Origin: Dermacentor variabilis | Lineage: Eukaryota > Arthropoda > Arachnida > Ixodida > Ixodidae | DNA: 64,000 bases | Assembly (NCBI RefSeq): GCF_050947875.1 | Contig: NC_134568.1 | Span: 207,044,352-207,108,351 of the forward strand | Reading direction: 5' to 3' | Shown: one piece after another, positions 1-11,481 of the stretch | How positions within the stretch are numbered: the stretch's first letter is position 1 | How the letters are laid out: every line of letters starts with the position of its first letter | Notes under the pieces: generated by a model | Database searches by the model: none | Told to the model about the DNA's origin: nothing | What the model saw: the letters and a program-made list of their open reading frames with translations, nothing else | Position numbers and translations under genes: made by a program

Positions 1-431
1 GACGGACAAACAAAGTTCCGAGGGCAGAAGCCCTAGAATGCTTACGCATTAATTATAGGTACACCAGCAGTACCTAATAACTATTGGCCGTACATTGACA
101 CTTCCACGTTTCCAGTGTGCTTGCGCATCCAACACGGTTTGCTAGCAGCAGGCATTGCGCTGCAAGCCCCATTCCTTGCCCGACTGTACTAGGAGGAGGG
201 GGGGGGAATTACAGTTAATTCTAGCAGGCGCTTGCCTATCGGCCATGCCTGGTTATTTTGGTTGTGAACAGATTACGCCACAATCAGGTGTTCTTTTTCT
301 TGCTGCCACTTGCTGGCGCTCTAAGCAGCCTCCGCAGAGCACGGACCAGGTGCTCGCGTGTTCTATTTCATAAAGGACCACCCTGTACAATGTGTGTTCT
401 TGCTCAATTTTTTTTTAATTTTCTTTTTCAG
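1..431 (+). other. Intron 5' of the first visible TBRG1 exon
   Basis: Non-coding sequence ending in a pyrimidine-rich tract and an AG acceptor at 430-431. I see no exon in it. The FYRN part of the gene, expected upstream in this family, must lie before the window. Confidence 0.6.
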
Positions 432-646
432 TTTGAAATTGTTGCGGAAGATGCACCTGAACGACCTTTTGTGGGCAGCAGTCCAGATGAATGCTATGTC
501 GCACTTTTGAGAGCAGTCAATCGAACATGTGGGGCAGAGGTCATTGTGCCTGCGGCTCGAGGTGCAGATTTTTTCGCTTTGCCTCATCCAACTATTCAGA
601 ACCTGGTTCAGAGCTGCCCTGGTGCACGCAAGTGCCCCAATTACAG
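432..646 (+). CDS. TBRG1: TBRG1-type FYRC-domain protein, penultimate coding exon
   Basis: Internal exon of a gene resembling transforming growth factor beta regulator 1, a nuclear protein with paired FYRN and FYRC domains. It opens in phase 0 after the acceptor at 430-431 with FEIVAEDAPERPF and continues through SSPDECYVALL and the FYRC hallmark stretch HPTIQNLVQSCPGARKC. It ends at a consensus donor (CAG|GTTAG) after two bases of an arginine codon, and that phase is completed exactly by the exon at 3266. The same domain occurs in MLL-type proteins, but the motif around SCPGARK and the short C-terminal tail after the domain fit TBRG1 better. In that family the domain is thought to mediate protein interactions. 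The 5' part of the gene is outside the window. Confidence 0.85.
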
Positions 647-3265
647 GTTAGATTTTCATTTGAACTAGTGCATCTTGCACATGCATGCATTGTAAGAGTT
701 AGTCAGGCATGTAAAAAGGTGGTAGCGGGCCCGTGCCATCATCCAACTCATCCACGCATGGGACGTGGTTGAAGGGAGGAACTTGCTTTCATTGAGCACG
801 AGGAATACAGGATTTATTTACAATATCTACATGAAGGGTGGAGAACGTTACATTTCATCAGTCTGGCGTGACTGAAAACGAAGCACACCGAGCAGCCGAA
901 AATGGCTGCTGAAACACACTCTGTCCTCCCTAGATCCCTAGGTGAGGGAAAACTGTCGTCCAACCTGCGTCCAATCAGAGCATCCAAAGTCGTCAATGTA
1001 TTCTTTGAGGGCGAGGGATTGCACATTCATGCCCGCACTTTTGTTTCACTGAACACACCGAGCGGAGAGGGCCCTTGCAGACAGCGGTTTTCACGCTTGA
1101 CTCAAGCTGGTACCTCTTTATTCCAGAGCTGACTCCGCAGTTAGTCGCCGTGTCCGTCAAACAACTGTGATGATTACTGGGGCCTGTGAGAAAGTGCCGT
1201 AAAACACCCTTTTCTAGGAGTTCTCTTGCTCCAATTAGACCGTGAAGGCGACAGCAAACCAACTAACAATACTTGGTCCACCAAACGTGGCTAGCCTTGC
1301 TAGCGCCGTTGGGCTGACCGAAGGAGTCACATTGTTGGCTTCATGAAGCAATTCGTCGCAGCGGGCTGGGAGAGGTTCGAAGGTCACTATCCCCACAGGC
1401 TGATCGTAGCAGCATCTTGTTCAATTTTTATGAATATTTCATGTGTTATGTTAAAGTGAGAACTATCTGGAACTGGCTGCTAACCCGTCGTTCAACCCAT
1501 ATGTTTAGAGGAGAGTGAAGTGCCAAAGATCTTGAGACATTTACAGCATGTTTTGCCAAATGGAACAAAGCTCTAAAGGGACACTAAAGGAAAACATTAA
1601 ATCCATTTAGACTGATACTCTGAGTATTCTTTCAAACTCTATTTTCATTAACTTCACAGTAATGGTTTGATTACTAGAATAAAAAATTAAGGCAAAACAT
1701 TTTGAATTTCGCGCCGAAACCCCAGCACCGGTATGTTAGTGTGACATCACAGATTTCAAACACTTTTTACTTTATTTAAGCCACTGTGGCTTAGTAAAAG
1801 TTCATGAATATTGTTAAGTTCTATTTTAGAATGCAATGTAACCCATCTTTACTAATAAAAAAAGATGAACTACGTACGGACCTCGTTGCAAATAACCACT
1901 TCCACGCTGCCAGCTGGCCTTTAGTTTTCTTGTGTTTTTTTAATGACAGCATTAGGAGTGTCAAAGTGGAAAAAAGTGTATGTATGTGTGTGGGAAGCTA
2001 GTCACATGGTAGACGTAGAGAGCGGATGGGAGAGCTTAGAAGAGTGTTGTGTGTTTGTTGTAGTGCAACTGATGTTGGTCTGCTTCAGGCCACCATCAGT
2101 TGCACTTTACTTTTTGAAGAGGCAGGACATGTATCGAGTGAGCTCTTGAACAACACTTCAATGTGGTAGATGCGGTTTAAGTCATGCATCCGGGACCTCA
2201 AATAGTTGCGACTTAATGCAAACATATTTCTCTTGTATTTACCACTAAATCGCCACAGTAGTGCTGTGCAGCGTGATCGCTGCGATTAAAAAGAGCAAAC
2301 TGAAGGCGCGAGCGGCAAGGGGATTTGAAGAAAAGGTCAGTAGAGGAGGAGTGTCACTGCATTAAGCTTATTCGGGGGATTTACACCCAATGACTCAATC
2401 TGAACTACAGATGTCACAGTGCTTCTAGTGAGTGGCAAAGCAAAGTCATTCATGGGCAGGATCTTTGTTTGAGCTATAGTTGGTGCTGTTGCATGGCCAA
2501 GAAATGTCCTTGAATAACCCACTGTGGTGTTCATTAACCCTAGATTCTTCATGACTTCTGTCTGAAGATACCTCCAGTCACTTAATCAGCACTTAGTACA
2601 AAAATAGTATGAAAGATGCCTTTACGCTGTTTTTCAAAGCTTGTTTAATGGTGTAGAATGCAAGGGTTTGTGACTGTTACCACACTTTCATATTAATGCT
2701 CTAAATATTATTTGCATGCTCCAGGCTGCACCAAAATCAGAATTTGTTGGCTCCAATTTGCTCCAGAATGAAGTTTTACCTGCTCTAAAAATTGTTACAA
2801 AATGATTTAAGGGATGGGCATTCATCACAAATGATGGGCATTCCCCTCCCTTGTGATGAAACTACTGCTTTGTTAATGCTTCTGTTGCTGATCTGTCTAG
2901 ACTTTTTGAGTTGGGATAGTTGAAGTGCTTAACTATGGCCTAAATTTTTATTCAAATCTAATTTAGAGATGTTCATTCAAAGCTTCCTAGGCATAAAAAA
3001 TTATTTGCTTTGATAAAATGTAATAACTGTGATTTTATCAAATTTTTAATTTAAAGTATTTTCTGTCTGTTTAAAAATTTATGGGTAAATTGCGGGTTTA
3101 CTGTAATATTATTTGTGGAAAAAGCAAAGGTGAGAGTATGTAATGCATTTGAAAGATCTTTCCTTTCTAACTTGGGAAAAAAATTTCACTATTACCACTT
3201 CACAAAGTAGAACCTGAAGGCATAGTAGTGCTCCTTAGTTCATTATAAAATGTTCTTCTTGACAG
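647..3265 (+). other. TBRG1 intron with repeat relics
   Basis: A 2.6-kb intron with GT and AG borders. Bases about 720-1390 are GC-richer and contain a TTTATTTACA motif like the minus strand of a retroelement LTR, possibly a solo LTR but with no second copy to compare. Bases 1574-1800 are a half copy of the TTAAAGGGACACT element family. The remainder is AT-rich with no coding signal. Confidence 0.7.
1574..1800 (-). mobile_element. Truncated Kolobok/T2-like MITE (TTAAAGGGACACT end)
   Basis: Starts with TAAAGGGACACTAAAGG and contains TTTCGCGCCGAAACCCC, which is the reverse complement of sequence near the right end of the complete copy at 31268-31779. Only one terminal inverted repeat is present and the initial TTAA has decayed to CTAA. 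Right border approximate. Confidence 0.6.
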
Positions 3266-3455
3266 ATGGGTGCGCTTTGAGGTATCACGCAGTGCAACTG
3301 ATGAGACTGAGCGGCTGGACAGTGACCCCTACTTGAGCTATGCAGCCTTTCGACAGCTGTGCCTTCAGCCACGACTAGCTGCCATAGCTGCAGCATCTGA
3401 GCCCAGCCTGCCTGGAGGCGTAACCATCAAACAGGAGCCACTGGACATTGTGTAG
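3266..3455 (+). CDS. TBRG1: TBRG1-type FYRC-domain protein, last coding exon
   Basis: Begins after the acceptor at 3264-3265 and finishes the split arginine codon, giving NYR-WVRFEV across the junction, the end of the FYRC domain. A tail of about 50 residues follows, including DSDPYLSYAAFRQLC and a final GGVTIKQEPLDIV before TAG at 3453-3455. IKQEPLD resembles a SUMO consensus (hydrophobic-K-x-E); whether it is used is not known. The exact phase match with 432-646 is strong evidence that both exons are real and functional. Confidence 0.85.
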
Positions 3456-4007
3456 GCACATCAAAAATACATAGTAAGTTTAATTTTTGTGCAGATGTTC
3501 ATTAACACTTCCCGTATGAAAGGACGAGCTGAGCTCGTCAAGGCGTACTTGCAAAAAAGTCGGAACGATAAGTCAAACTCGTCTGGCGCTGTTTTATTTT
3601 TCCTGCAGCCCTCAAGACAATTTGAGCTTGTCTGTTGCTCTTTGCTTGTTGTAAACAACACCAGATTGCACAAGGCACCTGTTGAAGAGCAAGGTTGTTG
3701 ACATAAACTTTTTTGTTTTGTTGTTTTGTCACCAGCCATCTATTTAAATAATGGTTGTTACTTTCACAAGAATGTGAAACACACATTTAACTGATTAATT
3801 GAAATTTAATGAAGTTACTTAGTAAACATTATTCAGTTAGTTTATTATGTTTTTCTTTATTTCTCATACAAGTAATGTTCGCCTCTGAATATTCCAGCTC
3901 AAGGAATGGAATTGTGCTATCTGTCACAGGTGATTTTTTAAAATTATGTAAAACTTAAGTGTGATCACCCTGTGTTCAAGCCCACTCCTGTAAAAATTTG
4001 ATATACA
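3456..4007 (+). other. Presumed TBRG1 3' UTR
   Basis: AT-rich sequence after the stop codon. I find no AATAAA before the truncated gypsy element at 4008. The next clear AATAAA on this strand is near 8067, beyond that element, so either the 3' UTR spans the insertion or a variant signal is used. Confidence 0.4.
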
Positions 4008-4009
4008 TG

Positions 4010-6420
4010 TCGAGTGGTTGAAGGTACCCAGCAGGAGCATCGATGGTGTTTTGCGTCACTGGCATTTCTCACACACAGCTACGTATCTTCGAACGGAGTG
4101 AGCAAGCCCTTCCCAAAAGAAGCATCGGCGGATCCGGTCGTAGGTACGCGACACACCCAGATGACCGGTCGTGAAGTTCGTGGAAAACAGCCGAGCAAAG
4201 GTGTTTAGGGATCACAAGGAGTAATGCAGGGCCGTCGGGGGAACATTGGGGCAGTAGAGTACACCATCTTGAAGTGTGAATAAGCGAAGGGAACTGTCGG
4301 CAAGTGACGATTCCAGGTGGTCAGTGATAATACGCAAGGATGGGTCATGGTGCTGCTCGTCGGCGACATGGAACGTGGAAAAACAGAGAACACAGGCGTC
4401 GGTGTCAGCATCAGGCATAGAGGTCACGTCTTCAACTAGGTATAAGAGAGAGGCAATCTGCGTCCTGGTGTTGGCATCTCGACTTGTAAGCCACTGCGTA
4501 GGGGTATTCTTGTAGTCAGAGGGCCGAGCCGAGCCGGCCAGTAGGTTCTGGAGCGACGAAAGCCAACAGAGCGCATAATGGTCTGTGATTACTGAGAAGG
4601 GCTTGCCATATAAATGTGGGCGGAACTTTGAAACAGCCCAGATAAGGGCAAGACATTCGCACTCGGTAATCAAATAGTTGCGCTCTGCAGGTGTCAGGAG
4701 CCGGCTAGCATAAGCTATGACACGGTCGTGTCCGTGTTGGCGTTGGGATAATATGGCACTGATCCCATAACCACTGGCATCGGTTCAGACCTCTGTAGGT
4801 GCGGACAGGTCAAAGTGGGCCAAGACCGGTGGATTGGTGAGAACCATGATAAGGCGTGAAAATGCGGCAGCCTGAGCGCAACCCCATGTTTACATGGGGT
4901 TGCCGGCACATCTTTCTTCAGAAGTTCAGGGAGAGGTCGAGGGATTGCTGCTAAATCTTTCACGAACCGTCGGAAATAAGAACAGAGCCCCACAAAACTC
5001 CGGACGTCTTTGACAGACGGAGTTACAGAAAAAGCCGTTACTGCTCGAACCTTCTCCGGGTCGGGCTGTACTCCAGAAGCATCAACGAGATGTCCCAGCA
5101 CTGTAATCTGTCAGCGCCCGAAGTGGCACTTCGATGAGTTTAATCGGAGCCTAGCCTTGCGGAAGATGTCAAGGATAGCTGCGACATGCTCAAGGTGCGC
5201 CTCAAATGTAGGAGAAAACACAAAGACGTCGTCGAGGTAACAAAGGCAAGTCGACCATTTGAAACCTTGAAGCAGAGAGTCGATCATCCGTTCGAACGTG
5301 GCGGGGCCATTGCATAAAGCAAAAGGCATAACCCTGAATTGGTAGAGGCCATCTGGAGTGACTAAAGCAGTCTTTTCTTGGTCTTGCTCATCGACGGAAA
5401 TCTGCCAATAACCAGATCGAAGGTCAATGGACGAAAAGTATTTGGCACCGTGAAGACAATCAAGAGCGTCGTCGATTCGTGGTAAAGGGTAAACATCCTT
5501 TTTAGTAATTCGGTTTAGGTGGCGGTAATCGACACAGGAACGCCACGTGCCATCTTTCTTTTTTGACGAGCACGACCGGTGACGCCAAAGGACTCGACGA
5601 GGGCTCAACAATGCATCTGGCGAGCATCTTGTTTACTTTATGCTCAATAACTTGCCGCTCTGTTATGGACACGCGATATGGTTGGCGGCGAATGTGAACA
5701 GCATCACCAGTGTTTATCTGATGCTTAACAAGGGACGTCTGACCAAGTGGTCGATTGTCAGTGCCAAATATGTTGCAGTAGGAAAGCAAAAGGCGATATA
5801 AGGTGGCTGCTTGGTCAGGTGCGAGGTTCGGAGCGACCATGGGACGTAATAGGCCGTCTAGTTTCAAGGCATCCTGCGGGTAATCAGGAGGATCTGGAGA
5901 CACGTCGGCTTCAAAAGCAGTGACATGGTCGGCAGTCACTTACCGGAGCTTGGCCACGCTATGCCTTCAGGTAACACTTGCTTCGTCAAGCCAAAATTGA
6001 TAGTGGGGAGACACGTCCGATTAGCAGCAAGGGTTACGACGGAGTGTGGCACAGAGATGTTGCACTCCAGAAGGACATCACTAATAGGTGCGGCGACACA
6101 GTCGCCATCAGGCACGGTTGCCATATTCAACGAAGGTTAAGGGCTTTTGGACGTAAGCGAACAAACGCTGTAGTGCAAAGGGTGTTCAGTTGTTATTATG
6201 GACTCATAATGCGCTCATTATTGACACTTGGGCACGAGTATTAATTAATGCCATCAAGGAAACACCATCTACGTCTACTTCAATTAGATTCGTATTGGTG
6301 AGGAGCGTCAACGGAGGATTTGGACAGGACGAACGTGATGCAGCACTACCTTCAAGAGCTGCATGGCTTAGTTTTCCATCCGGGACGGTCCATAATTGGT
6401 CGGCGACGAATAGCGGCACG
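4010..6420 (-). pseudogene. Gypsy pol relic (PR-RT-RNase H-integrase start)
   Basis: Pol region of the gypsy element in several frames. Protease near 6210-6290 reads ALINTRAQVSIMS where the family has an Asp-Thr/Ser-Gly triad, so the catalytic Asp and Gly are both changed. RT spans about 5850-5130, with SCVDYRHLNRITKKD, SSIDLRSGYWQI and the active-site YLDD near 5235. The connection and RNase H follow (SFVGLCSYFRRF near 5000-4970; [11 protein letters not shown] and VITDHYAL near 4660-4570). The integrase H2C2 finger (GHLGVSRTYDRI ... CEKC) is at about 4180-4060 and an in-frame stop follows CEKCQ. Several frameshifts and stops; non-functional. Confidence 0.85.
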
Positions 6421-6779
6421 GCTGGGGCGACGGGGATCGATGGCGCTGAGGTGACGGTGAGCGAGCAGTACGACTGACATCGACGGATACGTCAGAGGTA
6501 GGAGGCATACAGCGAAGCGAGTAACGGCGCGGGTCGGCATATGGGCGAGGAGACAGGGAAAAGGAGCTCGAATAAGGCGACATCCAGGAGGTGCGGCAGT
6601 GGCGAGTGACGTGACCAACGCAGAGGCAACGGAAGCAAATGGGCTTGTCGTCCGGAGTTCTCCACTCGGCAGGGTTACGGTATCTGGGAGGGGAATACAG
6701 ATTGCCGTGAGGCGTAGCAGTCGGCACCGGTCGCGCATCAGGTCGGGAGACGGAACAGGCAGCAGGAAAACCTAGGTTT

Positions 6780-7600
6780 GCAAATTCTTGCCGCACAACT
6801 GCCTGAATGAGAGAGATCGCTGGGGCTGGTTGGTCAATGGTGGGGTCAAGGGGGCATTGATGGAACGGCGCAGGACTTGTGGCCTGGAGCTCGCAGCGAA
6901 CAATACGTGACGTGGTGGTGAAGCAGTAAGGTCGACGGAAGATGACATCGCAGCCGTGTTAGGGAGCCGGAAGAACTGTGGAATGACACGGCGGCTTTTC
7001 GCGAGCTCAAAGTGGCGGCATTCCTTGACATTGATGTCGATGGTGGACACATTGTTGAAGACTAACAAGTTGAACGTGTCATCCGCGATGCCTTTGAGTA
7101 TGTGGCCGACTTTGTCAACCTCGGCCATTTTCTCGTCAACTTTCCAGCCAAGAGCGAGCACGGCTTGCATGTACGAGACGTACGATTCAGTAGAAGACTG
7201 AACTCGGGTAGCAAGCACTTTTCTAGCGGCCAGCTGCCAACCAGTGGGATTTCCAAAGAGGTCACTGAGCTTCTCCTTGAAAGCATCCCAGCCAGAGATC
7301 TCGTCCTCGTGTGTCCGGAACCAGACACGAGGAGTTCCACCCAAGTAGAATAGGACATTTGCTAGCATAATAGTAGGGTCCCAGCGGTTGTTTCAGCTAA
7401 CATGCTCATACAGGCTGAGCCAGTCTTCGACGTCGACATTATCTTGGCCGGAGAATACGCCAGGATCATGGGTATTGGTAACCTTAAGTACGGTGTTGTC
7501 GGAGTCGCAGGACTAGGAGGAGACGAGACGTTGTCACAGGGGGCCATGGCAGAAAGCAGGATGATGCGGAGCTCCGTGGCGAGGATGGGGAACGGCACCC
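6780..7600 (-). pseudogene. Gypsy gag relic
   Basis: Gag of the same element. An N-terminal stretch rich in Ser/Pro leads to a capsid-like segment with SGQDNVDVEDWLSLYEHV, then LFYLGGTPRVWFRTHEDEI and SDLFGNPTGWQLAARKVL, typical of the Retrotrans_gag family. A stop interrupts the frame near 7395. In another frame a CCHC knuckle follows (CFRCLCVGHVTRHC, near 6650-6600), so the nucleocapsid is frameshifted from the capsid. Capsid and knuckle would package element RNA in an active copy. Confidence 0.8.
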
Positions 7601-7610
7601 TCCACCAAAA

Positions 7611-7791
7611 TGTTACACGAACAAAAGGTTAAAGCTGGAGACTATTTACAAAATATATTTACACGGGATAATGCAGCGCTGGCCAGTTCAGCCGACAGCT
7701 CGAGAGCCAGAGTGCGTTCTTCCTCCTCTTTTCTCGAGTGATGGTGCCCACGCACCTCGTTCAAACAATCAAATACCGCGCGCGTGTAGCA
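7611..7791 (-). repeat. 5' LTR of the gypsy relic (181 bp)
   Basis: On the minus strand it runs TGCTACAC...GTGTAACA, the TG...CA form of an LTR. Immediately inside is TTT followed by TGGTGGAGGGTG, a plausible primer-binding site starting with TGG. The start is supported by where similarity to the solo LTR at 12684-12863 begins. Confidence 0.7.
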
Positions 7792-8191
7792 ATATTGTGT
7801 GCATCTTTCATTTTGTGTTTTTGGTGGTGCACAAGCTTCTAGCCTGAGTTTGACAAATCGGGGTGTTTTCTGCTAGTTACACCACACAGCCACTTGGGCA
7901 CTTCCATGTAAGTATGCTAGTTGACTTTCTGAACTTGTACAGATTTAAAATGAAGGAGCACTTTGATGTCAAAAAATTTTCCTAGAGGGAAATGAACTTG
8001 ATGGACAGATGTTGGTCTTTGACATGTGCCATTGTAAAACCAATGGAGACGGATACAGAGGTTGAAAATAAAGCAATACAATAAGCAGGCGAAGCTTTAT
8101 GCAAGTACCCTACTTGGCCAACTGATGGAGACCATTGGTGTAGTGTGTGCACCTTGTGGCATCCGTTGTTATCAGCTTCCTTTCTGCTTGA
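7792..8191. other. Intergenic, no gene seen
   Basis: No coding signal on either strand. It contains an AATAAA near 8067 (+) that could serve as a distal TBRG1 polyadenylation signal if the 3' UTR spans the gypsy relic. Confidence 0.4.
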
Positions 8192-8941
8192 TTATAAGGT
8201 TCTTCGCACATGTATTCCAGTCTGAATAACTCGTACATCAAAGACAGCGAAGCTGTATAAGGTAGTTCTAACACCCTTCTGAAGGCCTAAGGGTCTGGTT
8301 TGCCATTGCCTAAAATCTACCAAATACTTTGCAAGTGCCTTACTGTTCCTTTGCCATACCTGAATCATTTCAAATTCTTCATTATATTTGAGCCCAGCCT
8401 TGTAGTCTCCACTATAGCTGATGCATGTTCCTGTATTCTGCATCTGCTCTACTGATGCTGGCTGTGCATTCTGCCGGCCTGGTCTTATGGCTGCTTTGGG
8501 GCTGCGATGCAAGCTGCGTTGCTGACTGTCCTTAGTGAGCCGGCTGTTGCCTACACCAGGAATGGCAGAGTATAACAGCACCTTAACCGACACCGGCATT
8601 TGGCTGCATCTTCTCACCATCACCCTGGTCAAACAGCCACTTCGGGGCTGTGACACAGGCTGAATTGCTGGCTCTTCTTTAAGTGACATTTGATACTGAC
8701 CACATCACCACACGAAAAGCATTGCAGAACTCCCCTTAAGAGCTTTGCTATTAATTCTCATTACTTTTTGGTCGCCTCTAATATCTGTGCTGCTTTCTGA
8801 AGGCAGTGCAGCCCTGGCCTGAACATGTGTACGCCACGCACTGACTTTGTGTGTTGTACATATACCACTCACCGGGGCTTCCCAAACTGTGTGGCCTTGG
8901 GGAACCCCATCAACCTTCTCAGACTGTCCTGTGCAATGCAC
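8192..8941 (-). pseudogene. Possible retroelement gag relic
   Basis: Two adjoining minus-strand open frames (8941-8705 and 8689-8192). At their junction the third frame reads CFSCGDVVSIKCH, which looks like a decayed CCHC zinc knuckle (C-x2-C then displaced C/H). The flanking polypeptide is basic and low in hydrophobics. No reverse transcriptase or LTR is seen nearby. It could equally be an unclassified ORF; the assignment rests on the knuckle alone. Confidence 0.3.
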
Positions 8942-9646
8942 TCCTTGCTCTCCTTTTTCCCACCAATATGCTTATCCATATCTTCACACACCTAATGTTA
9001 GAATGAATCCACCAAATGACTGCACACATTATATTAGACAAAAATAAGAGCAAAAGAAGTGTGCGCAAATGATCAGGACTGTGCAGATATTCAATACTTT
9101 GAATATTAATCAATTAATTTTGGCTATTTGATTTGTACTCTATTCAAGAATTCACTATTCAAAATTGTTGAATATTCATTTCTGTTCGAATATAAAGGAT
9201 AACACTTATTGGAGTCTCTGGAGATAAAGACCATTGCACCAGGGGCACTTCCGAATGATTCTGTTGCAGGACCAACTGCGGATGCTGCCAAAAATCACCG
9301 GTTCCTCAGCGAATCCATGGAGCAGCCAACTTCTTTTCAATAACTTCCAGTCATTCAATAAGAATGCCTTGCCTTAATGTAGCTATAAGCTTGTCCCGGC
9401 TGTCTCTCTTTAAATGTACACTGCTGTAGTAATATCGATGGCTTTTTCTATAAACATGACATTTTGTGTGCATGGCAACATGATATATGATATATCTGAA
9501 AGAAGTTGTTTATCATATACAAGCTCCTCAGTTGACTAGTTGTCCAGTTGTGAACAGCATTACATGCATGTATCAAAATGGAAACAAGCCTTTTTTTACC
9601 ATGTGTACTGCACACAAACTTTATATTCCACTTCGTTTGAAACAAG
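8942..9646. other. AT-rich intergenic sequence
   Basis: Rich in ATTCAA and GAATATT motifs around 9090-9190, like the AT-rich arms of the element at 9647. No gene recognised. Confidence 0.4.
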
Positions 9647-10221
9647 TAGGGGTGTGCAAATAGTAATTTTTGATACCGAATCAAATGTGAGTCAAACAGT
9701 ATCAGAAGTGAATCAAATCAAATATTGCATAGTTTTTCAAATAAACATTGGTTGTTGTATTCATCAGTATTATAAAAAAATGTTCACCTCCTACTGTTCA
9801 TAATGTTGCAAGATTCTGTCAGAGCATTGCACATTATGAAGTGTTGTTTACTAGAAGTCCAAGTGGAAGCATTCAGAACAAATCAGAACCAGTAGAATTT
9901 GTTTGCATACCTACCATTTTTTGGAAAGTGCAATAGATCACAGCTTAGAAGGAAAATTGGGATCCTTGAACAGTGTATAGCATGCTCCACTACACAACTT
10001 CTTGTGTTTTATGTATACTACTGTGGCCACCAGGATGAAATTTGTAGCACTTTTTGCTCCAGTTGTTTGTTTTGGCTCGCTAGAGGATTTGAGCTATTCA
10101 GTAACCTTCCGTAAGATATCCATATACTATTTGGATACCGCCTATTCAATTCGAAGGCAGTATCAAATAGGCCAATATTTGATTTTTTTATTCAAAGGTT
10201 TCAAGTATTCATGCACCCATA
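9647..10221. mobile_element. AT-rich inverted-repeat element (TAGGGGTGTGC end)
   Basis: Left end TAGGGGTGTGCAAATA and right end TATTCATGCACCCAT are imperfect inverted repeats. The interior is full of TATTTGATT/AATCAAAT words and has no coding capacity. A left-end fragment of the same family (TAGGGGTATACGAATATTCG) lies at 32325. Likely a non-autonomous DNA element; superfamily unknown. Confidence 0.45.
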
Positions 10222-10804
10222 AAAGTTAGAAAGTGTTCAATGTTCAATTAGATGTTTGAAGGCTATTTCAAAGGTCACCTGGCCACATGGGACTGTGGTG
10301 CGCCTTGCATATGTTAAATTTCTTCTCTTTTTATTCCTGAAAAGGTAGAAATGAACGCAGCATGGAAGCAAACTAGCCTTTATAGACATGTACTGTGCCA
10401 CCGTCAAAGTACGTACCTGTGCTCTGAATTGTAGTCTGTGTCATCAGAGTACTCAGTTTGTGTCATCAGGGTATCATCAATTGTAGTCTGTATCATCAGA
10501 GTGCCTGTACTTTCCAAATCGGGAGTTGATCACTATGAGCAATCAGAAAGACCAGAGAATAAAAACAATCTTAAAAACAGACAGCTGAAGCTGTCATCGT
10601 CACAATGCAGCAATGAAAGCCCAACTGAAGGAGGAATCTTGACAAAGGTTCTGAGGGTACCATTTACATTGTTGGAGAATTTTGAAGTTTTGCACTTATG
10701 AAGAGATCAGTCTGCATTCTGGCCAAATTTGATGTGCATTCATAATCTGCAATAGTAATAAGCAAGTTTAGAATCTTTCAACATTGTTTTTCTCTTTTAC
10801 AACG
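10222..10804. other. Intergenic with a short TCATCAG repeat
   Basis: Bases 10430-10505 contain three imperfect copies of a GTAGTCTGTGTCATCAGAGT-like unit. Otherwise nothing recognisable. Confidence 0.4.
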
Positions 10805-10993
10805 TAAGCTGTTATGGGCTCATTCTGATAGCTGTTTCGGTTGGCAGTAGTGTCCGCCGCCGGTGCCTAGTGTCCATCGCAGCTATGGCTGGGAATAGGA
10901 AAAAAAAAAAACATTTCCCACCAGAATCGAACGCGAGCCCACTGTGCAGGAGTCAGCCAGCCATTCTACCACTGAGCCATGCCAGCGCTTGCT
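10805..10993 (-). mobile_element. tRNA-derived SINE
   Basis: On the minus strand the head reads TGGCATGGCTCAGTGGTAGAA (A-box-like, positions about 10988-10968) and then GCGTTCGATTCTGG (B-box-like, about 10934-10921), spaced as in a tRNA. An interrupted T tract and a non-tRNA body ending at GAATGAGCCCATAAC follow. It is not a tRNA gene because the acceptor stem does not close. Confidence 0.5.
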
Positions 10994-11481
10994 AGCTTGC
11001 AGTGGAGAAATGCCCTATAGATACATCCTAGTGTGCCAGGAGGCACGCGATGTGACATGTGTGCTGCATAGCACCGATACGTGCTCACTTTGCATTACAG
11101 TTGCATATTATTACACCAGGGGGGGGGCACACCATGTAGCAGACGCACAGGTACAAGGTAGTTCGAGAAGGTTTGAGAAAGAAAAGGAAGTTTAGGAGAT
11201 GTATACAGAAATGCTAGAAAAAATATACATTGTGTACCTGATTAAATCAATCTGACTGGAAACACTGAAAACACAGCTAAGACAACGTGCCACTAAAAAA
11301 AAGTAATGGCTCAGTGGTGCCGGCCTGAGCAATGTTGACAGACAAGCAGCTAGCATCATCTAGTAGCAGCGGAACCAACTTTGCTTTCTAGCGAGACGTT
11401 TTGCATTTTTTTTTTTCAAAAATTTTGCCCTCCAACGTGCGCGTGCGGCGCTTACACAAGGGTAGCCCTTATACTAGTATA
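10994..11481. other. Intergenic, no gene seen
   Basis: No convincing coding or repeat structure apart from homopolymer tracts near 11120 and 11405. Confidence 0.4.

Larger units (their letters stand above)
4008..7791 (-). mobile_element. Decayed Ty3/gypsy retrotransposon, conventional pol order, 3' end missing
   Basis: Read right to left: a 181-bp LTR (7791-7611), leader, gag, CCHC knuckle, protease, reverse transcriptase, RNase H, and the zinc-binding part of integrase, where it stops abruptly near 4008. The integrase catalytic core and the second LTR are missing. Domain order is the usual PR-RT-RH-IN of Ty3/gypsy. Frames are broken many times, so the copy is dead. It lies just past the TBRG1 stop codon, on the opposite strand. 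Confidence 0.85.
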
